From positions 41,401 through 105,400 of the forward strand of contig RHPI01002888.1 of assembly GCA_009103225.1 (NCBI GenBank): a stretch of DNA of 64,000 bases. Direction: 5' to 3'. Shown one piece after another: positions 1 to 12,369 of the stretch. Position numbers and translations under genes: made by a program. The notes below the pieces were generated by a model. That model was not told the origin of the DNA, ran no database searches, and was given only the letters and a program-made list of their open reading frames with translations. Positions within the stretch are counted from its first letter, which is position 1, and every line of letters starts with the position of its first letter. Source of the DNA: Chlorokybus atmophyticus. Its lineage: Eukaryota; Streptophyta; Chlorokybophyceae; Chlorokybales; Chlorokybaceae.

Positions 1-54
1 GGGGGCATGTATTCATGCATTATTGACTGTGATTGTCTGCATGTGCTTCTGCAG

Positions 55-3000
55 GTTGCGGCTAAACTCAAGGAGCTCGATGACTCAAAGTCCCAAGTAC
101 AGAAGCTGCAGCATGAACTGGAGGCTAAAGAGGCGTCTCTGCAGCAGCTTGCTGAGCAGGCAAGGCTACGATCAGTAATTCACTTTGAGATTGTGTGCAC
201 ATGCGCGCATGCCAGCCGGGGGGGGGGCGGCGGGGGACTCAGGTTGCTGATGCATTCATTGCCCTGCACAGGCGCATGCGCTTCAGAAAGATTTGCCCGT
301 GTTGCAAGCATTGAGCAATGATCAAAAGCTGCGCAGTGAACAGCTGACTCAACAGGTGCCAGTCATCATGTCAATTGGCACATGCGGCGCGCATAGCCAT
401 GCATTGTTGATACTGGTGCATGAGTTTTGAGAGCGTGTGGTTGTTTCGCAGCTGCAAGCAAAGGACGTTGCTTTGCAGGCAGCAGTTCAGCGCCAACAAG
501 CATGTGAAGCGGCCCTACTAGATGCAGAAAAGGTGGGACATGCCTCGCATCATCACCTATGTGTTGGTATTGTGCCTGTTGTTGTTGTCATCGTTGTTGT
601 TTTGCAGTACTGTTACGGAATCGTCTCTAAGCTTTTTGTCACAGTTGCAAGAGAAGCACGCGGCTTTGCATATGGCTTTGGAACAACATAATCACGCACT
701 CAGCAACAAGGTTGGCCTGTCATGTGTTGTGTTATTCTATCTTGTATCAAAGAGGCATGTGTTGTGCTGATGTAACAAGGAGGCATGTGCGTTGCTTGTT
801 TACTCTTTTGACATTTCTTTCATGCAGTTGACAGCCAAAGTCAAAGAGCATGACAATACAAAGTCGCAGTTACGGAAGCTGCAGCAAGAAATGGAGGCAA
901 AGGCGGCGTCCCTGCAGCATCTTGCTGAAAAGGTGCGGCTGAGGTGTTACTTTCATGCAAGATTACCACTTTGTGACTGTGCACGCCTCTATGCGTGTGC
1001 AAGCGCATACAGGCATGGCATGTGTGCGTCTTATATGTATATGTAAGATGCGTGCTGTCATGCACAAGTGCATGCGCATATGTGCATGTGTGCGCGCGGG
1101 CAAGTGTGTCTGCATGTGTATATGTATGCATGTATATATGCTTTGTCATTGTCATTGACTGCTTGCAGGAGTTGGCAACGCGCACTTGTATGGATGCAGC
1201 AACCAAGCAGCTGGACCGTCATGACGCTGTAGCAGCAGAGATGACATTGAGTCTGGCCAAGCGAGATGAAGAGGTTGGCAGCTTGATATGTGCAGTTACT
1301 CTATTTCTTTGAGGCGCGCATACGTGCATGGCTGATGCTGTGTGTTGCATATATTTCCGCAGTTAGCGGACAAAGTTAAAGAGCTTGACAACACAAAGTC
1401 TCAAGTACTAACACTGCAGCAAGGGATGGTGGCCAAGGAGGCGTCTCTGCAGCAGCTTGCTGAGCAGGTGAGGCTCTGCTGCTACTTATGTATAGGAGTT
1501 TATCACTTTGACTTTGCACACACACGCGCCTGCATGTGTGTGCACAGTCAGTGGTCTGATGCGTGCACGCCCTTGCATGCACATTGTATATGTATGCGTG
1601 CCTTTGCTGATGCATCGGTTGCCCTGCAGGTGCAGGCGCTTCAGCAGGATTTGCGCGCGATGCAAGCCTTGAGCAATGATCAACAGTTGCGCAGCGAACA
1701 GTTGACTCAGCAGGTAGCGATCATTGTTTCAGTTGGCACATGTGGCGTGCATGGTCACACAATTATGCATACCTGTGTAAGTGTGCTGAAACTGTGCCAT
1801 TGTATCGCAGCTGCAAGCGAAGGACATTGCATTGCAGGCCGCACTTGAGCGCCAGCAAGCATGTGAAGCAGCCCTTGTAGATGCAGAAGAGGTGGGCAAT
1901 GCCTCTCTACGTTGTTGTTGTTGTTGTTAGCATTGGTTAGTTTTGTTTTTTGCAACAGTATTATGTACTCAGACTGAGTAACGGTTACCGTCTCAGTTGC
2001 AAGAAAAGCATGCGGCTTTGCAACTAGCTGCGGAGCAACATACTCATGCACTCGGCAACAAGGTTGGCCTGATGTCATGTGTTGGTTTTTATGCATTGAA
2101 GAGGCATGTGCGTTGCTTACTTACTGCTTTGCCATTTCAAATGTTCAGTTGACAGTCAAACTCAAAGAACTTGATGATACAAAGTCCCGAGTACAGACGT
2201 TGCAGCACGAGATGGAGGCCAAGGAGGCGTCCTTGGAGAAGCTTGCTGAGAAGGTGAGGCTAAGGTGTCACTTTAGCAGCACTACAGCTATTACTTTGTG
2301 ATTTTGGCATGTTGTCGTACGTGTACACAAGATCTCCGCGCGTGTGTGCATAAATACATGCGTGCGTATGTGCATGTGTGCCAGTGTGAGCAAGTGTGAT
2401 GGTACATGCGCATAGTTTGCGAGTAGTTTTGTCATTGTCAGTTACTGCTCGTAGGACTTGGAGGCGCGCACTGTTATGGACTCAGCAGTTAAGCAGCTGG
2501 AGAGTAATAAAGCCACTATGGCGGAGTTGAAAGGGTGTCTGGCCAAGCGAGATGACGAGGTTGGGGTCATGTCATGTGACATCACTACTGCAAGCAACAT
2601 GTGTTTCCACACTGCTGATGAGGCTTGGTGCATGTGCTTCTGCAGTTGGCGGCCACTCGTGCTGTCATGGATGCTTCAGCCAAGGAGCTGGAGAGTCATC
2701 GAGCTGCAGCAGCAGAGTTACGAAAGAGTCTGGCCAAGCAAGATGACGAGGTTGGCAGCACGTCATGTGCAGATTCTGTGATGTGTAACAAACAAAGAGA
2801 CGTTCTTGTGAATGCTAATTGTGCTTGTTGCATACGCTTCAGTTGGCAGCCAAGCTTGAAGAGCTCAACAACACAAAGTCCCAGGTCCAGCAGTTGCAGC
2901 AAGAGATGGTGGCTCAGGAGGAGGCCAAACTCAAAGAGCTCGAGGACACAAAATCCCAAGTACTCGAGCTGCAGCAAGAGGTGGAGGGTAAGGAGGTGTC

Positions 3001-4929
3001 TCTGCAGCAGCTTGCTGAGCAGGTGAGGCCAAGGTGTTACTCTTATATTGTTCATTGCTTGGCTTTCATGCACTTGCGTGTGTGTGTGTGTGTGTGTGAG
3101 TGTGTGTGTGTGCGCATGTTGTTGTACGTGTGCGCATGTGCGTGCTAACGCATCCGTGGTACCCTGTGCAGGCGCAGGCGCTTCGGCAGGATTTGCCTGT
3201 GCTGCAAGCGTTGAGCAATGACCAAAAGCTGCGCAGCGAACAGCTGACCCAACAGGTGGTGATTGCCGGTTCAGTTGATGTTGTGTCGCACATAGTTATG
3301 CAATGATGACATGTGTGCATATACTGAAAGGGTGTGGTTGTATCGCAGTTGCAAGCAAAGGACGCTGCTTTGCAGGCAGCGATCGAGTGCCAGCAAGCGT
3401 TTGAAGCGGCCCTTGCAGATGCAGAAAAGGTGGGAGATGCATCGCATCATCCATGTGTAAATGTTGTCATTTGTTGTACAATAGTTGTATGTATGTAACT
3501 ATGCTTTTTACGTCATAGTTGCGAGAGGAGCACACGGCCTTGCAGGTGGCTTTGGAGCAACAAACTCGCATGCTTGGCAACAAGGCTGTCATTGCTGAGC
3601 AGGTGTGTAATGTAACTGACGCTTTCGTTGCCATTATATCTGTTTTGAATAAGTCAAGTCAAGAGGCAAGCATGCATGACGGTGGCATGGTCACTTTCAG
3701 GTATGCGATCAGGAGTATGCCCTGCAAGATGCAACAGATGCGCAACGACGCTTTGAGGCGACCCTGGCAGAAGCACAGAAACAACTTACTGAACAAGTAT
3801 GTCAGTGTGCATATTCATGTGTGGCGATGATTTTGTTCTTGTTGGTGTTTTGGTTTGGTTGGGGGCCGGGGGCCATGCCTGCCTGCTTGCAGGTATACGT
3901 GTGTGTGCGTGTGTCTGTGCACGCATGTGTCTGTGTTTGTACGGGTCTTCTTCTTGCATTGTTGAGTTATGGTTGTCTGCTCATTACCAACTCGTCGGTG
4001 TTGTGTAGATGCGTGCCAAAGAGGAGGCTGTAAAGGCAGCTGAGGAGCAGCAGAAGAGCTACCAGTCTGCGCTGTCTGCAGCACAAACCTTGGCTGAGCA
4101 AGTAAGTCAAACCTCATTAATACAACCGCATTTACAAACTCATTCACACTGACAACCACTGCGCTTGCAACCACTACCACCATGACCACTACTACAACAA
4201 CAACTCTAACAATGTGTGCAGCTGGCAGAGAAGGATGTTGCGCTGCAAGAGGCTTTGCAGCAGCAGAGTTTACATGAGGCGGCTTTGCAGGAGGCCCGGC
4301 TGGCTCTGGAAGAAGTCAAGCAGCGGGTCGGTACTGTCAACATCGTGCCAGCTCAGAGTGACTCCGGCAATCCGGTGCGTGGATGTTGCATTCCGTTCGC
4401 TCTGTTTTGTGAGTCACGTGTGTCATATTACTTATGCTATCAGCATGTCAAGATTACCAAACATGTGTAGCTCGCTATGATCGCATCTTGGTAATACAGT
4501 GTGCTTGTGCTTTACAGAATGCCAGCATAGACAGTGGCCCAAGGTCATCGTTCTTCCTGGACGGTACTACCATTAGTGACAATCTCTCCATGGTACGTCC
4601 TTCTGTTCATCAACTACATGCATAGGCAAACACGTGCATGCGCACACACACACGCATGCCTGCGCGTGTACACGCACAGGCTTCTGAGCAAGTGCTCATG
4701 CACAGATCATTGCTTGTTGCACTAGGGTAGTTTTTAACCACTTGGTTGTTGTATGCAGTTGCACAAAATGCCAGTGCCATGCATTCTCGAGCACGACGCA
4801 CCCACGCCAGCGCATGAGCCGGCTAACAGGATGCTACTGCTGGGCCAAATCGCACTTGGCTTCATCATATTTGCGGTCGTGCTGCAGGTTCTCGTCTTGC
4901 GTGCCCAACCATCAGTTCTGTTCAGTTAA
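55..4929 (+). CDS. Tail-anchored coiled-coil protein built from duplicated exon cassettes (5' end outside window)
   Basis: The gene enters from the left edge; I read 20 exons, all phase 0: 55-159, 272-355, 452-532, 645-710, 828-932, 1169-1273, 1363-1467, 1630-1713, 1811-1891, 1997-2062, 2149-2253, 2455-2559, 2646-2750, 2843-3022, 3172-3255, 3349-3429, 3519-3602, 3701-3796, 4009-4101, 4222-4374, then 4518-4592 and 4759-4929. Most encode 35, 28, 27 or 22 residues of Lys/Glu/Gln/Leu-rich helix with heptad spacing, so this is a long coiled coil. The last exon ends in a hydrophobic segment (MLLLGQIALGFIIFAVVLQV) followed by about 11 residues and a stop, which suggests a tail anchor in the secretory or organelle membrane, as in golgin-like tethers. 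The exon order repeats about three times. The first intron uses a GC donor. No family is recognised beyond coiled coil; the exact function is unknown. Confidence 0.8.
3078..3147. repeat. (GT)n microsatellite in intron
   Basis: This is an almost pure GT/TG run inside the intron between the 180-bp double coiled-coil exon and the next 28-residue exon. Similar but shorter GT/CA-rich tracts fill many introns of this window. Confidence 0.9.
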
Positions 4930-5139
4930 GTGGATACGTGGTTCGTGGACAGTCGGTCCGCCTTCCGTTTACTCCGTGTTGTGTCAACTATGTGCATATG
5001 TCCGTTGTGTTTTTGGGTTGGTGTGTACGTGGCTTTTAATATTGACAGGTGGTAGTGTAGTATTATTGTATAGATGTATCCACAAATTGTTGTGACCAAT
5101 TGTTGCCAGTGTCATATGTGCATTCATGTTACACCTTGA

Positions 5140-5610
5140 AGGTTGTTGATCTGTGGTTGAAACTGTTGAGGTGGTGACAAACATGGTATGAGTAATCAAA
5201 TGTTCAAGCAGCAAGCTTTTTGCTGCAAAACCTGAACCTATCCAATCGCATCATAACTATTGCTCAATTGAGATGCAAACCATGTACAATAGTGTCATAG
5301 AGGGAGAAATTTCCTCGCCATCAGCTACCACTCCACATTGTATATAGTCAGTTGCACGAATAGAGTATCAAGGTTGATGGTTGTTGACTTGTGGTTGGTT
5401 GAGTTGTTGACAAACACTGTATTAGTCATCAAATATTCAACCAGCAAGCTTTTTGCTGCAAAGCCTGAACCTATCCAATTGCATCACAATTATTGCTCAA
5501 GGTATGTGCAAACCATGTACAATAGTGTTATAGAGGGAGAAAATTCCTCACCATCAGTTGCCACTCCGAATTTAAACAGTTGCACGAATAGTGTATTATT
5601 AAGGTATTAA
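5140..5610. repeat. Imperfect tandem duplication, period about 233 bp
   Basis: Two copies lie head to tail downstream of the coiled-coil gene. Anchor words such as gcaagctttttgctgcaaa (near 5211 and 5444), cctgaacctatccaat and accatgtacaatagtgt recur in the same order 233 bp apart, with scattered substitutions. No open reading frame is shared. It looks like an old local duplication; nothing indicates function. Confidence 0.85.
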
Positions 5611-5889
5611 ACGAAAAGCGCGCTATAAAATGTGAACGGAATGAGGTGGTAATATAATATTCAGTGACCCCATTGATATGATAGTTTGCTCCACATGTTG
5701 AGTTTTTAAGGTAATATATTGTGTGCCCAAAAAACCAATTTGCCATGGTATGCTTGTGCAATGCTGCGGTGAGGTGCCTTTTGCATGGTAATGTCCACAT
5801 ATGCCGGGTTACGTCTCTTGTTGTACACCTTTGTGCAAAGGCCTATGTCCTTCGTCTGAACGACAGATCAATTAAAGAAAGACACACAA
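5611..5889. other. Intergenic, nothing recognised
   Basis: AT-rich spacer between the tandem duplication and the reverse-transcriptase remnant. I see no exon, RNA gene or repeat in it. Confidence 0.5.
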
Positions 5890-6415
5890 GCACCAGTGGC
5901 AGAGTACAACAGTGAGCACGCCTGTGGGTAAATGCTCCCTGCTAGCGCTGCGGGTGACAAGTATAATGCCTGCTTGAACTCAGGCACCCTAGCCACAAAT
6001 AGATCATCCACATAGCGCAGAATGCACAGAGCAAAGCGTTGCACATCACAGGGTCACCGTATGCCTTCAATCTTTCGAAGAAGTCTAGCTCATAAGTAAG
6101 AAGCGTGTTGTTGGCCAAGTAAACTCCTGCTGGATTCCCTAAAAGAATTTAATGTTGCCTGTACACGCTGTGTGCACTTGTTTGCAGGAACAAGTTAGCC
6201 AACCGAAACTCTAGCTTGTCATATACTCGCACAGCAGTAAAAGTGCGTGTTGTGCCCTATATGTAAGTGACAATACTGCCATAAAACCCATTTGTAATTG
6301 ATTTCTCCCTTGAGGACGTTGATGTGGAGGTGTGTCGCTCTATGTAGAGAGTGCAAACAAATTTTCCACCAGGCCGCACATACGGTCGGTTAGGTCTTGC
6401 TGCTGTAGAGTGTGC
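5890..6415 (-). pseudogene. Decayed reverse-transcriptase fragment
   Basis: On the minus strand several reverse-transcriptase blocks appear in the correct order but in different frames. They are a helix LTDRMCGLVENLFALST near 6400; VYDKLEFRLANLFLQ near 6230; GNPAGVYLAN followed by LLTYELDFFERL near 6075-6145, corresponding to the family's GIPMG...APxLANxxL block; and RFALCILRYVDDLFV near 6000-6040, with the catalytic YxDD. An IYP motif follows the catalytic block. Frameshifts and an in-frame stop separate the blocks, so this cannot encode an active enzyme. It is probably a relic of a non-LTR or Penelope-like retroelement; the class cannot be decided from this fragment. No terminal repeats or poly(A) were seen. 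Confidence 0.6.
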
Positions 6416-7588
6416 TTAAGTTACAAGTGTGTAGGTTGAAGCATGGGAGTGTTGCGGCACACACAACCACTGCTATTACGAGGACAGTACCAAAGCAATG
6501 AGTTCCGTGTCCATGCCTACCACCCTGTCACATAGACCACAACACCAACAGGGCTCTAGCGATCTACGAGTGCAACAGTGTCCAGCATTCACGCCGCTCT
6601 CGCCACGGCAGCATCCTCCCCGGCCGCTATGTAGTTGATTACAGCCGGCTCCAGCCTGGGACCGCCGCAACCGCTGTCGCTTCGCGCTCCAGCAGCGCAC
6701 ATTACAGACAAGCAAGGTCATTACTGCGACAAGTGTGACAAGTGTAACATCCCAAGGCTGTGCATGTGGCACCATCACCTCTAGACCTTGTACCCCTTAT
6801 CTTTCCAATTGTGCATTGGTTAGCTACGCAATTAAGTTTGACAAAGCGACCCTCACAGTTTGCATGGTGGCTTACTTTGTGCAGGTAGATAAGCATAAGT
6901 AATTAACTAGTAGACTCAGCACAGAATTACACACGACGCAGACTACCACCGATGAAAGGCGACCAGCATGCGTTCTGATGTCATGCATGCTGCGGGGAAC
7001 CTAACCCTAATTGCGCAGCAATCGGCAGCGATGCACTGTGACGGGCGGAGAGGGTGGCGGCGACATGGGAGAGGAGGGCGGGGGGAGTCCTACAGTCTGC
7101 TATTGCTGTCGTCACTATTGTGGAGGCTGGCCTAACCGCAGCTGTGGTGCAGGTGAAAACAATTCTGCATGCTAACTATATGGCTAACGGGGCAGGCTAG
7201 AGTTGGCGTAGCATAGAAATTACCAGCCTGGTGGTGAATGGAATGTACAGGATATGCGCGAGACAATTGTTTTACCCATGAGTGTGATGCATATCGTTTG
7301 CATGTCTCAACACACCATGCATGCCGGCATAGCAACACACCCCTTTTGTACACCAAATGAAAGCATGGGTGTTAACAGGCATACACAGCTTGGACGTGCC
7401 GCACTACTCCTTGCTGAGCTCTTTGCTTGTCTCATTTGTCCACAACATGACGATGCTGCTGGCACGCAATGCACACATACAAAAGCATAAACACATGCAA
7501 GAGACAAGATTGCAATGTGCTAAGGTGCCACACGCACACATGTAACAAATCGCAGAAAGATAATGGTCTCACTCTCTATGCCACATTG
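6416..7588. other. Intergenic, nothing recognised
   Basis: No supported exon. It may include more eroded retroelement sequence upstream of the reverse-transcriptase fragment, and the 3' flank of the proteasome gene. The open frames here show no family resemblance and no splice logic. Confidence 0.4.
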
Positions 7589-10384
7589 TTATGAAGACTG
7601 CCTTGTTTGCCGCGCCGCTTCAGCTGCAGCCTTCTCCGCCTCAATACCCGCAACAATACCATCAACCTGCAGATGTGAGACATGCACATGAGACCTGAAC
7701 CTTGAGTTAACACATCCGTAACATTTCACCCAAACCGAAACAACAACATGGCACCAATGCACTCACCTGTTCGTCACTGAGGATGGTGAGTTGGGAATCC
7801 TTGCGCATGATGGCCACCTCAATGTTCTTGCCTCCTGGCTCAACCACCTCAAGAAGCGCGCGAACCGCCAACTTTATTGTTGCATCGCCTGATAACAAAA
7901 CAAGAAAACGTTCACGTGACAATAACAGGCACCATTTTCGTGAATGCTCACCCACTCAAACTTTGCTTACAAACGTTGCAAATGAAGCGCATGCACATGC
8001 AGACGACTATCATGAGCCGGTCAGCCAGTACAGAGCGTTGTGTGCATGCATGTCAGCATGCACATGTGAGCATGCACACATGCCCATGCCCATGCGCATA
8101 AATGTGCAGATGCAGTCCAATCAACAACAGTGCAGCAGCACCTATGAGTTGCTTCAGATGCAGGACTGATAGGTATCAACCCATTTAGGTATGGTAAAAT
8201 GCAAGCCAGTAACAATTACACAATGGCAATCACCTGACGTTTCCTGATAATGCTTTTCAAGGAACTCCCGCACAGATTTGCTGTTGCGGCCCGTTGCATT
8301 GGCTTTCCAGGCGGAGTAAGTGCCCGAAGGGTCTGTCTGGAACAGTGCTGGCTCGTGCGTGAACGGATCGAACCCAATTATCAGACAGGAGATGCCGAAG
8401 GGGCGCACGCCACCGGACTGCGTGTATTTTTGCTGCACTCCCGCTATGTACCTGTAACGCAAGTATACATTAGCACGCGCGCCCACACATCAACGCTCCC
8501 ACGTGCACACACCAATGCAGCCCAGGCCCCGAAGCTGGGACAGATAGCATGATACAAGAGGGTTATAAGCAGCCTTCAGTAATGTAGCATGAAGCAGACA
8601 TAAAGGTAACTGAATCCCTTGGTTGATTAAGCAACAAATCGCGACACAACATGCTGGGATACGATGTATGCATGTCTGCACGACTGATCCATGCTATACA
8701 GACGACCGTGGTATAACATTCACAGTACATGAGCAGAGTACCACAACGTGAACAAGCATCTGTCAAAAACTTGCACACTGCTTGCTAAACAGCATTCGTA
8801 TGCCAACAGTATGATCAAACGTCCCGTGCGTGCGTGTGTGCGTGCGTGCACACGCAAACACACAAAGTAGTCACGCAGCAGTCTTGCACGGCGCTCACCG
8901 CGTGATGTACTCAGGTGTGACGGGGTCCTCGAGAGTAAGGCGGTAACTTTGGCACTCCATGCGCGCACGGTTCACCAGCACGCGCGCATCCGCCGTCAGC
9001 CCCGCAAATGCCAGACAGATGTGCTCGTCCAGCTTATGAATCTTCCGCACCGTCCGTGCATCCTGTGACACATATGTACATGGGCACACACACGCGCATA
9101 CATGTTATGAGCGAGCAGTGTAGCCTCTGGGTTGACTGAACGATGATTGAGTTGACACAAGTGGTTGTATAGTAAATGATCCAGTAAATGATCCAGTGAA
9201 CTGATGTCACCCATGTCCAGTCCAGTCCAGTCCAGTCCAGTAAATGACTGACTGACTGACATGGGTGAAATCAGTTCAGTGAGTCAGCGACACGGTGAAC
9301 AACAAGAGCATGGATAAACAAACACATTACCAGTGACGATTGAGTCTTTACGGTTACATGATTGGATCAAACCCTTGACCGACAGCAGGAGTAAGCAAGT
9401 CATGTGGGTGGGCTGGTTGGTTGCATGGAGTTCTGCATGCATGACTGGACATCTCACTGAGCTAAATAAACAAAGCAATCACTGCATAAAATGAGCAGCT
9501 GGATGATTGGGTGAGTCAAAACAACTCAACAAAGCCGATGGCTGTGACCAAAGCCATCATTCCAAGATACAAATTTGACTGCCACACTACAACATGAAGC
9601 AGTTCAAACCTGCAGCTTGGCAGCGGCAATCTTCTCAACAGCCAATACTAGGATGTCTGTGCCACGTACACCGACAGCAGCCGCCCCGCGCCGCACTGCC
9701 TCTAGAGCATATTCTACCTGTCAGCAGAGACCACACTTCATGCGATGAAGCAGTTGTGTGAAGGGAGGAACTGCACAGGTATGCTACTGTCTCCATGGCA
9801 ATTGCGCTTGCATGCAACAGTTGGGTTTCAGCAAAGATTGCAAGTGTCCAAAAACTGCAAACCAGCAACACAAGTGTTGTCGTAAGCATGCATGCTGCTT
9901 GGACTAGTCGAGCACATAAACAGCTGCTAACTGGTTGACGTGGCAACAGAAATGTTGTGTTGGAGTAACAATACCATCACAATTCGGTGCTGCGAAGCAA
10001 CTGACATCGAACAGCCAGCTGTTGCAAACATGACTAATTTCTGATGGCATGATACCAAAATCGCAATCGACACACAAAACAATATACCCCCAAGCTGCAC
10101 ACCAACACAGCTTGATACCCTAACCCTTAAACAGACGTCAAGCACTGCGATAGTGCTTGCTGCTGACTGCTACCTGCAAAACTTGCTTAACATTTCTAAA
10201 GCTGCTCTGACGAGCATGCAACCAAGCCGCATACTGCAACCTGCTAACCATTAGGCATTTTACATGCACATAAGCACAGGACCACCTTTACACACAAGCA
10301 AAACACAAATACAAAGTCTCTGTGAACCTGGAACAAGTGCCCGTCAGGCGAGAAGACAGTGATGGCGCGGTCGTAGCGAGCCAT
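7589..10384 (-). CDS. PAD1: 20S proteasome subunit alpha type 7 (alpha4)
   Basis: Six exons: 10328-10384, 9610-9717, 8899-9062, 8234-8451, 7767-7888, 7589-7666. Their 747 nt give 248 residues, the usual length for this subunit. The start is [19 protein letters not shown], followed by [17 protein letters not shown], the alpha-subunit N-terminal helix signature (YDRAIT...FSPxGxLxQVEYA) that gates the 20S channel. [13 protein letters not shown] and [20 protein letters not shown] match the alpha4 (PSMA7/PAD1) branch. Alpha subunits are structural and lack the catalytic Thr of beta subunits. The protein forms part of the outer ring of the 20S core in cytosol and nucleus. The C-terminus is a short Ala/Glu/Lys helix. 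The introns are large for this locus; one holds a hairpin with a (TCCAG)n loop. Confidence 0.95.
9198..9277. repeat. 20-bp inverted repeat enclosing (TCCAG)n and (ACTG)n
   Basis: The arms at 9198-9217 and 9258-9277 are complementary at 19 of 20 positions (gaactgatgtcacccatgtc and its inverse). The 40-bp loop is TCCAG pentamers followed by ACTG tetramers. It lies in the intron between proteasome exons 2 and 3. Confidence 0.9.
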
Positions 10385-12199
10385 GCCAGCTGTCTGGGGG
10401 CAGGACCAGAGAAGCGCAAGCAACTACGTCTCCAATACGCAAAAGCTTACACGAACCTCGTCAACACCACCGCCACCTCCGTCGCCGCCCGCAACCTGAA
10501 CGTAAGCCTGCAGTTGGGTCACTGTTCAAGTCCTTACGCCAGCCCCAACTTTCCCACCCAAACCCGTACCTGGTGCTTGCAACCCAATCACGCCTCGGGA
10601 GTGATTCAGGAACGATTGATGTTATGTGAATCTTTTGTTTCTTTTCTCAATGAGCTCCCAATCTTTTACATTTCTCACCATCGCCAACACCTTCAGGAAT
10701 TAAATCAACCAACTTGTAATGTAAGACGACTCTTCCTATTCTTACATTATAGATGATGTTTTATCATTTACATCGACGATCGTTAATAATAATAACATCA
10801 AGGTATGTTAGTTCGATCTTGTGGTGAAATAGTTCAAGCACGTTGATTGGTTACATAGGCATAACTGAGAGACTGACTGAAACTAGGCAGTAGCTACTGC
10901 GCATGCAATGCAAGCAGTGTGAAAGAGTAGTGCGCTGTGGTAGGGTTGGCAAGTCAGCGGTAGGCAAGTGCAGTAGCAAGCAAGAGAAATACAATAGTTG
11001 CTGAGCCCTTCAGCAGCTTGGCAACGGTGCAAGGAAGCAGCAACAGCAAGGCGCCTTACCTGCACAAAACGCCATAGTGAGACAGATGCCTACATATCAA
11101 CATTACACCACGTTGACTTGCTGGTGCATTGTAAATGCAATCAGAAACTACAGATCTATAATTACTTCATATCAAAAGTATGCTCTTATATTGTGCTACA
11201 TTTGATAATTTCATGGTTTTTAGCAAGTGTTGCCAATTCATTTCGAACAACAACGTGGTGTATATGTAAAAACCAACATGTGGCATCCCACGCGTCATAG
11301 AATGATGTAACTTCTGTATTTAAATATACACGTCATTGCCGCAATATGAATTGAACTTGGTTACTTGCGAAAAAAGGTGGGAGTGCTAAGTACATGCATA
11401 ATCCTTCACATCACATTTGGCATTGCTTAGCCAGGCGGGAACTTAAGCGTGGTGTATAACGTATGCAATGCAAAACTTGGGGCATGCCGTTTCACGTGCA
11501 GATGGTGCTTTATGTGTGGTGAGTGTGCTGCAACCAAACTCTCTTGCCTATGGTGATAGTGTCGCATTCGCTTTGCTAAAGGCCTAGGCCAGCCCATTTG
11601 CTTGAGACATCTGAGTACGCCTACCACACAGCTACTTTGCTTCGAGCCGTGAAGTTATACATAATGGCTTGGAAAATGTATACACATGCATGTTGCATCA
11701 TTTACAAGGTAAATACATACATAGTCTACCAGGTAAGTTAAACAAGCTTGATTGTGGTGCAAATGTGGAAAAATTGTTGTGTTACATACATTTCCTTGAT
11801 CTTTACCTACGTATATAAGACTTGAAGGAAAAGAAGTAGAAACGTTTGCTACCTAGTGGTTAAGCCGCCATGTTGTAGGAAGCGATTAACAATTGCATGC
11901 ACATACACCATACACCACCGCCGGGTTCCCGCGCACCATATACAGTCCGCCCTCGATCTAAGCAAATCGTTGATTACCGGCCATTTTGTGCTTACAGCGA
12001 GGTGTGACACCTGCGCACCAAGCATATTGTGACTACTGCAAGATTATCTCGTTTTAAGCACATCTTGTGCTTCGATCGAGGGAATCCGCTACATGACTAT
12101 ACGCATACCGGTATTTGTAGAAATGTGTACAGATATATGCAGACACGTACATATACATTTAGATACACACATATGTGTATATGTGTTCACCACATTGAA

Positions 12200-12265
<66 letters not shown>

Positions 12266-12338
12266 GTATGTATGTATATATACATACATACATACATATA
12301 TATATATATATGTATATATGTATATATATGTATGTATG

Positions 12339-12369
<31 letters not shown>

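Noticed and set aside
55-3602. Regularly spaced repeats that could recall a CRISPR array
   Set aside because: The repeats are protein-coding exons of 66-105 bp with splice sites, and the genome is eukaryotic.
7000-7012. Telomere-like ccctaa words (also near 10110 and 57328)
   Set aside because: They are single copies or pairs, not arrays, so they are chance matches.
10322-10756. 144-codon plus-strand frame
   Set aside because: It overlaps proteasome exon 1 in antisense and has no recognisable domain or splice continuation.
11840-11940. tRNA-like or SINE-like A-box (ctacctagtggttaa) and a weak B-box (gggttcccgcg)
   Set aside because: The spacing is too long and no cloverleaf forms. The B-box lacks the expected GTTCGA core.
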